The notes beneath the pieces were generated by a model. The model did not search any database. It was not told the origin of the DNA and saw only the letters and a program-made list of their open reading frames with translations. A stretch of DNA of 35,604 nucleotides, taken from NCBI RefSeq assembly GCF_014257025.1, contig NZ_JACMSF010000069.1, positions 1 through 35,604 of the forward strand, given 5' to 3'. This DNA is from Streptomyces cupreus. Lineage in GTDB: Bacteria > Actinomycetota > Actinomycetes > Streptomycetales > Streptomycetaceae. A program made the translations under genes and the position numbers. Below, in pieces: positions 23,352 to 31,448 of the stretch (the first letter of the stretch is position 1; each line of letters opens with the position of its first letter).

Positions 23352-25380
23352 GAACCGTCTCCTTCACCTTCTCGGTCAGCCGACGAATGCCGTCCGGTAC
23401 GACACTCAGCAGCTCGTCGGCCTCCTCGTACGGCACGCGTGCCGCATCGGGGCCGGTCGGAAGCGTCAGTACCAGCGTGTGGAGCGTCCTCGGCGCCGCG
23501 ATCGCCGTGTCCCGGCAACGTTCGCAGACGTGCAGCAGGCGCCGCTGCTTGCTCTCCGCGGAGACCCGCGCGTGGTGGCGGGTGACCGCCGGGCCGTGGA
23601 GCGGGTTGACCGCGCAGCAGCGGTTGTACGCCTTGCCCGCGAGCGCGGCGCGGCCCGCGCGGGCGAGCACGATGACCGCGACCAGGGTGGCGGCATCCGT
23701 CGCGGGGTCCTGGATGCGGCCGGTGTCGCCGCCGATGAGCAGCATCGCCGCGTCGAGTCGGTCCCCCGGCCGGGTGTCCTGCTGAGCGGCGCTCTCCACC
23801 GACTCGAAGTCCTCGGCCAGCGCCCGGAGTTCGACTCGCGCCGTGTCGCGCAGGTACGACATCGACGGCTCCGTCGGTGACACCTCCGGCAGCGTCTCCG
23901 TCGCCAACGGGCCCGGCCTGCGGCGCCGTAGCACCTTGCCGATGATCCCCACCGCGCCCGCCAGCAGCCCGTACAGCAGCCCGGCGGCCAGGACGCCCAT
24001 GAACAGTCCCGGCCAGAAGTCGCCGCCGAAGAGGGGCGGCAGGTCGTCCTCGGTAACGGGGTTCGAGACCGGGTACGGGTCGCCGGCGGACTCCGGTTCG
24101 TCCGTGCGGGGTGCCTTGTCGAGGAAGGTCATCAGGGCGTCGAGGCGCTCACCGAGGAGGTGGTCGTCGGCCTCGTCCGCCTTGTCGTCGCCGTGGGCGA
24201 TGGACTCCGGAAGGTCGAACAGGAGGTCCAGACTGTTCAGTCGTAGACCGTGGTTGAAGACCTCGATGTAGCCGTCCAGCGGGTCGGCGACGACGTACAC
24301 CCCGTCCTCGCCCAACTTGTCGTGGACCGCGGCCGCAAACGCTTCCTCGTCCCCCTCGGACTCGTCCTCCATCAACTGCGGTACGACGGACACGAACACC
24401 GGGCCGCCCCCCTCGGACTGCTCGAACTTCTCGATACGGCCCTGCAGTCGGGTCAGTTGAGCCGAGTCCAGGACTCGGGGGCTCTCCGGGTCCGTGTACA
24501 CCGGGTCCTCGGCGAGGCCCTGCGCGACGCGGTCGACGCGGGCGTTGAGGTCGATCGCCCTGGGGCGGGGGGACGCGCTCGACGTGGTCTGGTCGAAGGT
24601 GACGCTCGCGGCCACGGGTACGGCGACGGCGGTGGCCAGGGCGAGGGCGGGAGCGATCCAGCCGGGGGCCCGATGGGTCGTCGCGCCCTCCTTCCGGGCG
24701 CGGCCCCGGAGCTTGTGCCGCCACCGTCGTACGCCAGGCACGAGCAGCAGGATGAGCAGCGGTGCGCCGGTAAGCAGCATGCCCGTGAGGAACGACTGGT
24801 TCTCTCGGTCGGACGGCCCGATGTACATCTCCGCGGGCTCGTCGTCCCGGTACTTCTCCCGAGCCGCCTCCGCCCGAGCCGCAGCCTTCCCACTTCCCTC
24901 GGCGATGACCTCGGCGAACAGCTCGAACTCGCGCAACGGTCCCGCGTCGTAGGGAAGTTCGTACAGACAGACCGTGAGGGCGTCATCGGCCGGCGCGCTG
25001 ACCCCGAGAGCCAGGGCATACGAGACCGACGACTCATCGATGACCACATACAGCCCGTCCCGACCGAGCCGATCGTGCACCGCACCGAGCAGCCCCTCAC
25101 CGTCCGCGGCTGCCTGACTTGGCAGGACGACGACGTACGTCGGAACTCCCGTGCTCTTCGCCACCCTCGCGAAGTCCCGCGTCATCGACTTCGGCACCTC
25201 ACGCGGGAGTTGGTCCGACACATACACCGGGTTCTCGCGGAGACGGTCGGCGAGATAGGCGGCCTGGGTGTCGGTGGCCGCGGCGGCCGGGGTCGCTGCG
25301 GCAAAGGTGGCAAAGGCCGCGAGCAGTGCGACGCAGAGCGCGAGAAGTGTGCGAACGCACCTTGTGTCTGTGGCTTTCAC
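23341..25380 (-). CDS. duplicated TPM-like membrane protein with C-terminal CxxNPLHG...CxxC domain
   Basis: The 679-residue protein has a signal peptide and two tandem copies of the TPM-like extracellular domain. Copy 1 (about 35-165) contains NPVYVSDQLPR and AVHDRLGRDGLYVV; copy 2 (about 280-390) contains DPVYTDPESPR and AVHDKLGEDGVYVV. Membrane segments lie near 205-222, 242-263 and 455-480. The cytoplasmic tail repeats the motif C-x2-NPLHG-x22-C-x2-C of the next gene. The GTG at 25378-25380 has GGGAGA upstream. It is the first gene of the pair, and the downstream start overlaps its stop. It looks like an internal domain duplication. The function is not known to me. Confidence 0.75.
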   Translation of the reverse strand: MKATDTRCVRTLLALCVALLAAFATFAAATPAAAATDTQAAYLADRLRENPVYVSDQLPREVPKSMTRDFARVAKSTGVPTYVVVLPSQAAADGEGLLGAVHDRLGRDGLYVVIDESSVSYALALGVSAPADDALTVCLYELPYDAGPLREFELFAEVIAEGSGKAAARAEAAREKYRDDEPAEMYIGPSDRENQSFLTGMLLTGAPLLILLLVPGVRRWRHKLRGRARKEGATTHRAPGWIAPALALATAVAVPVAASVTFDQTTSSASPRPRAIDLNARVDRVAQGLAEDPVYTDPESPRVLDSAQLTRLQGRIEKFEQSEGGGPVFVSVVPQLMEDESEGDEEAFAAAVHDKLGEDGVYVVADPLDGYIEVFNHGLRLNSLDLLFDLPESIAHGDDKADEADDHLLGERLDALMTFLDKAPRTDEPESAGDPYPVSNPVTEDDLPPLFGGDFWPGLFMGVLAAGLLYGLLAGAVGIIGKVLRRRRPGPLATETLPEVSPTEPSMSYLRDTARVELRALAEDFESVESAAQQDTRPGDRLDAAMLLIGGDTGRIQDPATDAATLVAVIVLARAGRAALAGKAYNRCCAVNPLHGPAVTRHHARVSAESKQRRLLHVCERCRDTAIAAPRTLHTLVLTLPTGPDAARVPYEEADELLSVVPDGIRRLTEKVKETVHVP

Positions 25381-25598
25381 CGTCTGTCTCCCCCATACGC
25401 GCCCGCAGTCACTCGCGGCACTCTACTGAGCCCTTCGCTGCCGCGAAACGCCGAGCCGGGGGAGGGGGAGAGATCAGGCCTTGGTCTCCGTGCTGCCCGC
25501 GTTGCCGAGGCCGAGTTCGGTGAGCTCGGCGAAGATCCTCGCGGTCTCGGTGTCGATTCTGGTATATGCGGCCGATTCACTCGTTGGCGTGAAGGGGC

Positions 25599-26309
25599 TC
25601 AGCCCAGCTTCTTGTTCTGGGCCCGCACCACCGGCTTCGCCAACTGGGCCTCGCTGGGCTGCGCGTTCGCGATGGCCGTGCCGTTCACCGCGAAGTAGAC
25701 GGCGATCACGTCACCGCTGCGGACCGCCTGGGTGCGCAGGACGTGCGAGGCGCCCCGGAACGTCATCGTGGACTTGAACGCGAGCGTCTCGTCACCCGCC
25801 GCCGAGGCCTGCTCGGCGGCGACCGAGTCGTACGGGCTGGTGTTGCCGTTCGCCTTCGCCGTGAAGCCGCCACCGCAGGAGTCGATCGCCTTCGACAGCC
25901 CGGCCATGGCGGACTCCGCGTCGCCGTCCGCCCCATACGCCGCGAGCGCGATGTACGTGGCCGCCGGACCGGTCGACGTATAGCGGGCGAGGTCTGCCTG
26001 CGCCTCGCCGAGCGGAAGCTGGTTCATCGCGTACGCCAACGGCGCGCAGACCGGCTTGTCGACGGTCACCTCGTCCTGGGCCTCGGCGAAGAGGAACTCG
26101 GACTCGATCTCCTGCACCGTCTCGCCGTCGAGGTCGGCGTCGGTGACCATCAGCTTCGCCAGCCGCTCCGCCGGGCTCACCTGCTTCGCCTGTGCGGACG
26201 AGGGTGAGCTTTCCGGCTTCGCGTCCGTGTCGCTCTCGTCCGAGCAGGCGGTCAGTACGGCGGTCAGGGAGAGGGCGGAGGCAGAGGCGGCCAGGGCGGC
26301 TCGCTTCAT
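25599..26309 (-). CDS. lipoprotein of unknown function
   Basis: This 236-residue lipoprotein has the lipobox VLTAC with lipidated C22, a short acidic/Ser linker, and an extracytoplasmic domain from about residue 50. The domain has alternating helices and strands, with two Cys (PVCAPLAY and DSCGGGF) that may form a disulphide. It resembles sensor-type or PknH-like extracytoplasmic domains only loosely, so no function is assigned. The start codon at 26307-26309 is preceded by a GAGGAG-type site. It lies 31 bases downstream of the membrane-protein gene at 26341 on the same strand. Confidence 0.8.
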   Translation of the reverse strand: MKRAALAASASALSLTAVLTACSDESDTDAKPESSPSSAQAKQVSPAERLAKLMVTDADLDGETVQEIESEFLFAEAQDEVTVDKPVCAPLAYAMNQLPLGEAQADLARYTSTGPAATYIALAAYGADGDAESAMAGLSKAIDSCGGGFTAKANGNTSPYDSVAAEQASAAGDETLAFKSTMTFRGASHVLRTQAVRSGDVIAVYFAVNGTAIANAQPSEAQLAKPVVRAQNKKLG

Positions 26310-26340
26310 GGGGGGGGCTCCTCGGAATGTTGGGGGCTGT

Positions 26341-27192
26341 TTACTCGTCCAGCAGTTTCTTCAGCACCGGCGAAAGCTCCGGACCCCGCGCCCCCGCCGC
26401 CTGAGCCGCCGCCACCGCCCTCACATACGTCTCCGCCTCCGCCCGCAACGCCTGCTTCTCGTCGCCCTGGCGGCTGCCCGCCATCCACACCACGATCGCG
26501 AGGGGGATCAGGGCGAGGAGGCCGTAGGCGAGGGGGACGTCCTGGGACCAGGCCCAGCCCGCGCCGATCAGGCCCGCGAGCAGGAGGAGGCAGCCGGTCT
26601 CGTCGTGCCAGCCGCCCGCGTCGGCCATCTCCTCGTACTGGGTGACCGCGGCCGGTTTCGGGGGGATCTCCATGGGCTGAGAAGGCGCGACGCGCATCGG
26701 TTCCACGCTCGGATACGTCGGTATCGGCGCCCATCCCTTCCCGCTCCCGCCCGACGCCCGGCCCTCCAGCCACGCCGGTACGTGCGTCAGCGGCAGGCCG
26801 TGGGCCCGGGCCACGCCCAGGACCTCGCGGTAGCCCGTCAGCGCGGGGTGGGTGAGTTCGCGCTTCCAGCGCACGCACAGGGCGGTCAGTGATGCCACCG
26901 CCACCACCAGGAGTACGCCGGTCACCAACAGGGCCGACTTCGCGGTGCGCTCCGGCAGTTCCGTCGCCGTCACCGGCAGGACCACACCCGCCGTCAGCGT
27001 CAGACCGCCGATCCAGGCGAGCCAACCTCGCTGGGTCGCCCGCATCGCCCCCTGCCGCTCCGCGAACAGAGCCGTCACGGCCGCGTCGTTCGTGTAGTCC
27101 ACTCCGTGCCGGGCACCGATCGCGCGGGCCGCCGCCAGCACCCGGGCGTCCGTCGCGATCATCGCTCCGCTGATGGGTGTCCTGTTCGTCAC
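26341..27192 (-). CDS. membrane protein of unknown function
   Basis: The 283-residue protein has a helical N-terminal region (about 10-50), two membrane helices near 55-80 and 85-108, and a soluble loop with proline-rich linker (about 110-195). Two further helices lie near 200-240, and the C-terminus is charged and helical (about 245-283). GTG at 27190-27192 is the start. A GTTCG-N3-CGAAC repeat at 27184-27196 spans this start. I do not recognise a family. It is divergent from the Tad operon and co-oriented with the lipoprotein and TPM-like genes. Confidence 0.75.
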   Translation of the reverse strand: MTNRTPISGAMIATDARVLAAARAIGARHGVDYTNDAAVTALFAERQGAMRATQRGWLAWIGGLTLTAGVVLPVTATELPERTAKSALLVTGVLLVVAVASLTALCVRWKRELTHPALTGYREVLGVARAHGLPLTHVPAWLEGRASGGSGKGWAPIPTYPSVEPMRVAPSQPMEIPPKPAAVTQYEEMADAGGWHDETGCLLLLAGLIGAGWAWSQDVPLAYGLLALIPLAIVVWMAGSRQGDEKQALRAEAETYVRAVAAAQAAGARGPELSPVLKKLLDE

Positions 27193-27332
27193 GAACGACG
27201 ATCATGACACGGCCGTGCCCCCCTCTCGTGAGTGAATCGTGCAGGCCTCATGACCACCGCGTGAGGAACGGACCCCGCGGGACACAACCCCCTTCGCTCC
27301 CGCACAGGAAAATGCAGCTCACAGGCGCGTGC

Positions 27333-27372
27333 GCAACTGGGTTACCCGGTCTTCCAGTTGCGGATGGGTAAC
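27333..27372. repeat. two interlocked inverted repeats
   Basis: GCAACTGG (27333-27340) pairs with CCAGTTGC (27354-27361). GTTACCC (27341-27347) pairs with GGGTAAC (27366-27372). Both are perfect. Because they interlock, an RNA could fold as alternative hairpins or a pseudoknot, and as DNA they could be overlapping operators. The site lies about 75 bases upstream of the Tad promoter candidate. Confidence 0.6.
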
Positions 27373-27445
27373 AGTCCAGCCACCGATCCCTACGGGACCG
27401 GGCGCGCCTTGAGGGGCTTATGGGCGGCTGATACGGTGCGATGGC

Positions 27446-27475
27446 TTGACACTCACCCCAGCTGCTGACTATCCG
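27446..27475 (+). promoter_or_regulatory. putative promoter of the Tad pilus operon
   Basis: A perfect TTGACA at 27446-27451 is followed after 18 bases by TATCCG (27470-27475). The predicted start near 27482 leaves a leader of about 98 bases before the GTG at 27580. Confidence 0.5.
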
Positions 27476-27532
27476 CGCAGGACGCGACGATGAGGCACGG
27501 ACGCGGGTGAAGTGTCCGGAATTGCAGAGCAT

Positions 27533-27548
27533 TTGGCAGTCTTGGCAG
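27533..27548 (+). repeat. direct repeat TTGGCAG, 9-base period
   Basis: TTGGCAG occurs at 27533-27539 and again at 27542-27548, inside the predicted Tad operon leader. It may be a regulator site downstream of the promoter. Confidence 0.35.
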
Positions 27549-27579
27549 ACAATTTCTTGGGTGTACGGGGAGCGGTTGC

Positions 27580-28311
27580 GTGAAGATCCAAGAGCGTACG
27601 GGGGCGGGCGCTGGACGTTCCGCCGCTCCGGCTCAGCCTTCGGTCGGTGACCGGCTTCCCACCCCTCCTCGCGAGCGCAAACCCGCGCTGGCCGCGCTGG
27701 CGGTGCTGCTCATCCTGGTCGGTGCACTGGGTGCGACGATGCTCGTGCTTCAGGCAGGTGACCGGGAAGAGGTCGTCCAGGTGACCGACACCATCCAGGC
27801 CGGCGAGTCGGTGGGCGACAACGTCACATCCGTACTGGTCGCCAAGGACGACAGCATCAACTACGTCCTGTGGGAGCAGCTGGAGACCCTCAAGACGCTC
27901 AAGGCCAAGTCCACCATCTACGAGGGCACCGTCGTCATCGGCGACATGTTCGCCGAGCAGGTCGGCGTCACCGAGGGCAAGGCCACCGTCGGTCTCTCCC
28001 TCAAGGCCGGTCAGTACCCCACCGGCATCAAGGCGGGTGACATCGTCGCCGCCTACCGCGTCGGCAGCACCACCGGAAGCTCCGACTCCGACTCCGACAC
28101 CAGCGGCGGCTCCGCCTCGACCGGCGGCAGCAACAGCCTCATCGTCGACCAGGCCACGGTCACCTCCGTACCGGGAGGCAACGGCGACGACCTCGTCGGC
28201 AGCACCAACCTCGCCGTGACCCTCACCGTCGACGCCGACGAAGCCGCCCCCCTCGCCCAGGCCGCCTCCAACGGCGAAGTGGCTCTCGTGCTCGTCCCCG
28301 GCAGCAACTAG
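27580..28311 (+). CDS. CpaB/RcpC-like Tad pilus assembly protein
   Basis: This 243-residue membrane-anchored protein has a proline-rich cytoplasmic N-terminus, one membrane helix at about 36-58, and an extracellular SAF-like domain (about 63-150). A Ser/Asp/Gly-rich insert near residues 165-185 and a final beta domain (about 185-243) follow. SAF/CpaB proteins accompany Tad secretion ATPases and are thought to contact the cell-wall layer or the pilus. The GTG at 27580 has GGGGAG upstream. It begins the operon, 17 bases before the TadZ-like gene. In Gram-positive organisms, which have no secretin, its partner is unknown. Confidence 0.8.
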   Translation: MKIQERTGAGAGRSAAPAQPSVGDRLPTPPRERKPALAALAVLLILVGALGATMLVLQAGDREEVVQVTDTIQAGESVGDNVTSVLVAKDDSINYVLWEQLETLKTLKAKSTIYEGTVVIGDMFAEQVGVTEGKATVGLSLKAGQYPTGIKAGDIVAAYRVGSTTGSSDSDSDTSGGSASTGGSNSLIVDQATVTSVPGGNGDDLVGSTNLAVTLTVDADEAAPLAQAASNGEVALVLVPGSN

Positions 28312-28328
28312 AAGGCGGCACAAACCCC

Positions 28329-29162
28329 ATGGCGCTCATCGCTCTCGCCGCCGACAAGGGTTCCCCCGGCGTCACCACCGCGGCCGTCGCCCTCTCGGCG
28401 GTCTGGCCGCGCCGCGTCCTGCTCGCCGAGACCGACCCGGCGGGCGGCGACCTGGTGTACCGCAGTGCCGCCGCGCACGGCGGGCCTCTCAACCCGAACA
28501 CCGGCATGCTCTCCATAGCCGCCACCGCGCGGCGCGGGCTCGTACCCGATCAACTCTGGGACCATGTCCAGCCGTTGAGCGGTGGACTCGAAGTTCTCGT
28601 CGGGCTCGGGATCGCCGAGCAGGCCGCCGGGCTCGCCGGGCTCTGGCCCACCCTCGGGCACGCCTTCTCCTCGCTCGCCGACTCCCCGAACGCGCCCGCC
28701 GACGTCATCGCCGACTGCGGCCGTATCAGCGGCGACACCCCGGCCGTGGAACTCTTCCCGCACGCCGCCCTCGTCCTGCTGATCAGCCGTACCGAGCCGG
28801 AGGCCATCGCCCGTGTCCGGGACCGTGCCGCCGCCCTCGCCACCAAGCTGCACGGCGGCCCGCGCGGCGCCGCGAGCCTCGCCACCCCGCTGATCGGAGT
28901 CGTGCTCATCGCCGACCCTGGCGACGCCTCCAAGATCGCGGGCCAGGTCAACGACATGCTCGTGCACGCGCAGACCGGCGCCCGCGTCGTCGGCACGATC
29001 GCCGAAGACCCCACCGGAGCCGACCAGTTGGCGGGCCGCAAGCGCGGACGTCTCGACAAGTCACTGCTGATCCGCTCGGCCCGCAAGGTCGCCGCCGACA
29101 TCTACCAGCAGTACGGCGCCGCATGGGCCCACCAGGCCCAGATGAACGGCCGGCCGCGATGA
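28329..29162 (+). CDS. TadZ/CpaE-like ParA-fold protein with degenerate P-loop
   Basis: This 277-residue protein has the MinD/ParA fold. The deviant Walker A reads ADKGSPGVTT (residues 8-17). The signature lysine at position 10 is kept, but the P-loop lysine (GKT) is replaced by Val. Switch-like segments follow with an acidic strand end (VIADCGRISG). TadZ proteins place the Tad machine at a cell site and are often ATPase-dead. The ATG at 28329 starts 17 bases after the CpaB-like stop, and its own stop overlaps the TadA ATG by 4 bases. Confidence 0.8.
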   Translation: MALIALAADKGSPGVTTAAVALSAVWPRRVLLAETDPAGGDLVYRSAAAHGGPLNPNTGMLSIAATARRGLVPDQLWDHVQPLSGGLEVLVGLGIAEQAAGLAGLWPTLGHAFSSLADSPNAPADVIADCGRISGDTPAVELFPHAALVLLISRTEPEAIARVRDRAAALATKLHGGPRGAASLATPLIGVVLIADPGDASKIAGQVNDMLVHAQTGARVVGTIAEDPTGADQLAGRKRGRLDKSLLIRSARKVAADIYQQYGAAWAHQAQMNGRPR

Positions 29163-30466
29163 CCGCTGTCGACCATCAGCTGGTCAAGCGGTTCCGGCAG
29201 GAGGCCGGCGACCGGATCGCCGAGCAGCGCCGCCTGGACCAGGTCAGCGGTGTCACCCCGATGTCCAGCGAGGACGAGCGGCAGTACGCCCGCGCCGTCA
29301 TCGCGCAGATATTGGAGGAGTACGCCCGCACCGAGATCAACGCCGGGCGCACTCCGCTGGACGCCGAGACCGAGGAGCAGTACGCGGCCGCCGTGCACGC
29401 CGCCCTGTTCGGCGTCGGACGCCTTCAGCCGCTCCTCGACAACCCCGAGGTCGAGAACATCGACATCAACGGGTGCGATCAGGTCTTCGTCGGGTACAGC
29501 GATGGGCGGGAGGTCAAGGGCGATCCCGTCGCCGAGACCGACGAGGAGCTCATCGAGCTCATTCAGGTGCTCGGCGCTTACTCCGGTCTGTCGTCCCGCC
29601 CCTTCGACTCCGCCAATCCCCAGCTCGACCTGCGGCTGCCCGACGGGTCGCGTCTGTCGGCCGTCATGGACGTCGCCCGGCGGCCCGCGCTCTCCATCCG
29701 TCGCGCTCGCATGGGCAAGGTCTTCATCTCCGACCTCGTCGGCAACGGCACCCTGACCCCCGAGGTCGGCCACTTCCTCGCCTGCGCGGTCCGCGCCCGC
29801 AAGAACATCATGATCGCGGGCGCCACCAACGCCGGTAAGACCACGCTGCTGCGGGCCCTCGCCAACGAGATCCCCGGCCATGAGCGCCTCATCACCGTCG
29901 AGCGCGCCCTGGAGCTCGGTCTCGACACCTTCCCCGAACTCCACCCCAACGTCGTGGCGTTCGAGGAGCGGCTGCCCAACTCCGAGGGCCAGGGCACCAT
30001 TTCCATGGCCGAGCTGGTGCGGCGGTCCCTCCGTATGAACCCCTCCCGCGTCATCGTCGGTGAGGTGCTCGGCGACGAGATCGTGACCATGCTCAACGCG
30101 ATGTCACAGGGCAACGACGGCTCGCTGTCCACGATCCACGCCAACAGCTCCAGCGAGGTCTTCAACCGTATTTCCACCTACGCCCTGCAGGCGACCGAGC
30201 GACTGCCCATCGAGGCCAGCCAGATGCTGATCGCGGGCGCGGTGAACTTCGTCGTCTTCATCCAACGGCGCAACAACTACCAGAGCGGAGGCCGCCTCCA
30301 GCGCATGGTCACCTCCATCCGCGAGGTCAACGGCGTCGACGGCCGCGTGCTGTCCAGCGAGGTCTTCGCCGAGGCGCCCGACGGCCGCGTCGTACCGCAC
30401 GCACCGCTCGCCTGCCTGGAGGACCTGATGGCGCACGGATACCGGCCCGCCGGAACGTGGGGGTGA
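29159..30466 (+). CDS. tadA: TadA/CpaF secretion ATPase
   Basis: This 435-residue cytoplasmic hexameric ATPase powers Flp pilus assembly. The N-terminal helical domain covers about residues 1-90. The NTPase domain carries Walker A GATNAGKTT at 221-229 (K227), the Asp-box/Glu region RLITVERALELG, Walker B RVIVGEVLGDE near 297-307, and STIHANS, the His-box of this family. The ATG at 29159 overlaps the TadZ stop (ATGA), so an upstream in-frame ATG at 29123 was not chosen. It lies 4 bases before tadB. Confidence 0.95.
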   Translation: MTAVDHQLVKRFRQEAGDRIAEQRRLDQVSGVTPMSSEDERQYARAVIAQILEEYARTEINAGRTPLDAETEEQYAAAVHAALFGVGRLQPLLDNPEVENIDINGCDQVFVGYSDGREVKGDPVAETDEELIELIQVLGAYSGLSSRPFDSANPQLDLRLPDGSRLSAVMDVARRPALSIRRARMGKVFISDLVGNGTLTPEVGHFLACAVRARKNIMIAGATNAGKTTLLRALANEIPGHERLITVERALELGLDTFPELHPNVVAFEERLPNSEGQGTISMAELVRRSLRMNPSRVIVGEVLGDEIVTMLNAMSQGNDGSLSTIHANSSSEVFNRISTYALQATERLPIEASQMLIAGAVNFVVFIQRRNNYQSGGRLQRMVTSIREVNGVDGRVLSSEVFAEAPDGRVVPHAPLACLEDLMAHGYRPAGTWG

Positions 30467-30470
30467 GCAC

Positions 30471-31448
30471 ATGAGTGAACTCGGCTCCATGGGCGGCCTT
30501 TTCTCTACGACCGTCCTGTACGCGCTCGCCTGCGGTGTCGCCGTCGGCGGCGGACTCGCGCTGCTCCTGATCGCCGTACGCGGACTGCCCGCCAAGCCCG
30601 AGCACGAGAAGCAGAAGGCCAGCGAGCGCGCCAACGAGCTGGTCCGGTTCGCCGGTCAGCGCGGGTCGCTCGCCGCCGGCGTAGGACTGGCCGTTCTGCT
30701 GCTCACACGGTGGGCGGTGCTCGGCATCGCGGCCGGGGTTCTGGTGTTCTTCTGGGACCGGCTCTTCGGCGGTGCCGCCGAGGAGCGGGCGGCCATGAAG
30801 CGTGTGGAGGCGCTCGCCTCCTGGACGGAGTCGCTGCGCGACACCATCGCCGGAGCGGTCGGCCTGGAGCAGGCCATCCCGGCGTCCGCGCGGGCCGCGG
30901 CCCCGGTGCTGCGGCCGCACCTCGACGCGCTCGTCGACCGGCTCCGCGCCCGCACCCCGCTGCCCGACGCGCTCCAGCAGCTCGCCGACGAGATCGACGA
31001 CGCGTCCGCCGACATCATCGTCGCGGCGCTCATCCTCAACGCCCGGCTGCGCGGCCCCGGTCTGCGCCAGGTGCTCGGCGCGCTCGCCAAGTCGGCCCGT
31101 GAAGAGGTCGACATGCGCCAGCGCGTGATGGCCCAACGCGCCTCCACACGGCGCTCGGTGCAGATCGTCGTCGCGGTGTCGGTGGCCTTCGTGCTCGGCC
31201 TTTCCATCTTCAACCGCGAGTTCGTCGAGCCGTACGGCGACCCGGTCGGCCAGCTCGTCCTCGCCTGCGTCTGCGGCCTGTTCGCGCTCGGCTTCCTGTG
31301 GCTGCGCAAGCTGTCGACCATCGAGACGCCCGAACGCTTCCTGGTCCGCGACGAGTCGTCGGTCCAGTTCGTCCGTCCGCGTACGCCGTCGGCTGCCGGC
31401 GAGCCTCAGCAGTCGCCGTTCCAGTCGGAAGAGGGGGCACGACGGTGA
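30471..31448 (+). CDS. tadB: TadB-like inner-membrane platform protein
   Basis: The 325-residue protein has one membrane helix near the N-terminus (about 13-37), two more near 63-100, a cytoplasmic helical GspF-type domain (about 110-220) with KSAREEVDMRQRV, and two C-terminal helices (about 223-245 and 260-285). TadB and TadC form the membrane platform on which the TadA ATPase acts. The length is normal. The stop overlaps the GTG of tadC (GTGA). Confidence 0.92.
   Translation: MSELGSMGGLFSTTVLYALACGVAVGGGLALLLIAVRGLPAKPEHEKQKASERANELVRFAGQRGSLAAGVGLAVLLLTRWAVLGIAAGVLVFFWDRLFGGAAEERAAMKRVEALASWTESLRDTIAGAVGLEQAIPASARAAAPVLRPHLDALVDRLRARTPLPDALQQLADEIDDASADIIVAALILNARLRGPGLRQVLGALAKSAREEVDMRQRVMAQRASTRRSVQIVVAVSVAFVLGLSIFNREFVEPYGDPVGQLVLACVCGLFALGFLWLRKLSTIETPERFLVRDESSVQFVRPRTPSAAGEPQQSPFQSEEGARR

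Larger units (their letters stand above)
27193..27579. other. 387-base divergent intergenic region before the Tad operon
   Basis: This region separates the minus-strand membrane-protein gene from the Tad pilus operon. It holds a palindrome CACGGCCGTG (27208-27217), two interlocked inverted repeats (27333-27372), a sigma-70-like promoter (27446-27475) and a TTGGCAG direct repeat (27533-27548). No gene is apparent in it. Confidence 0.6.

Noticed and set aside
25377..25580. Minus-strand frame of 67 codons in the gap after the lipoprotein gene
   Set aside because: Arg/Pro/Ser-rich composition, no ribosome site, and it overlaps the TPM-like gene start; not convincing.
24250..25698. Plus-strand open frame of about 480 codons opposite the TPM-like gene
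   Set aside because: It crosses the end of the lipoprotein gene and the start of the TPM-like gene, and has no motif or ribosome site; a shadow of real genes.
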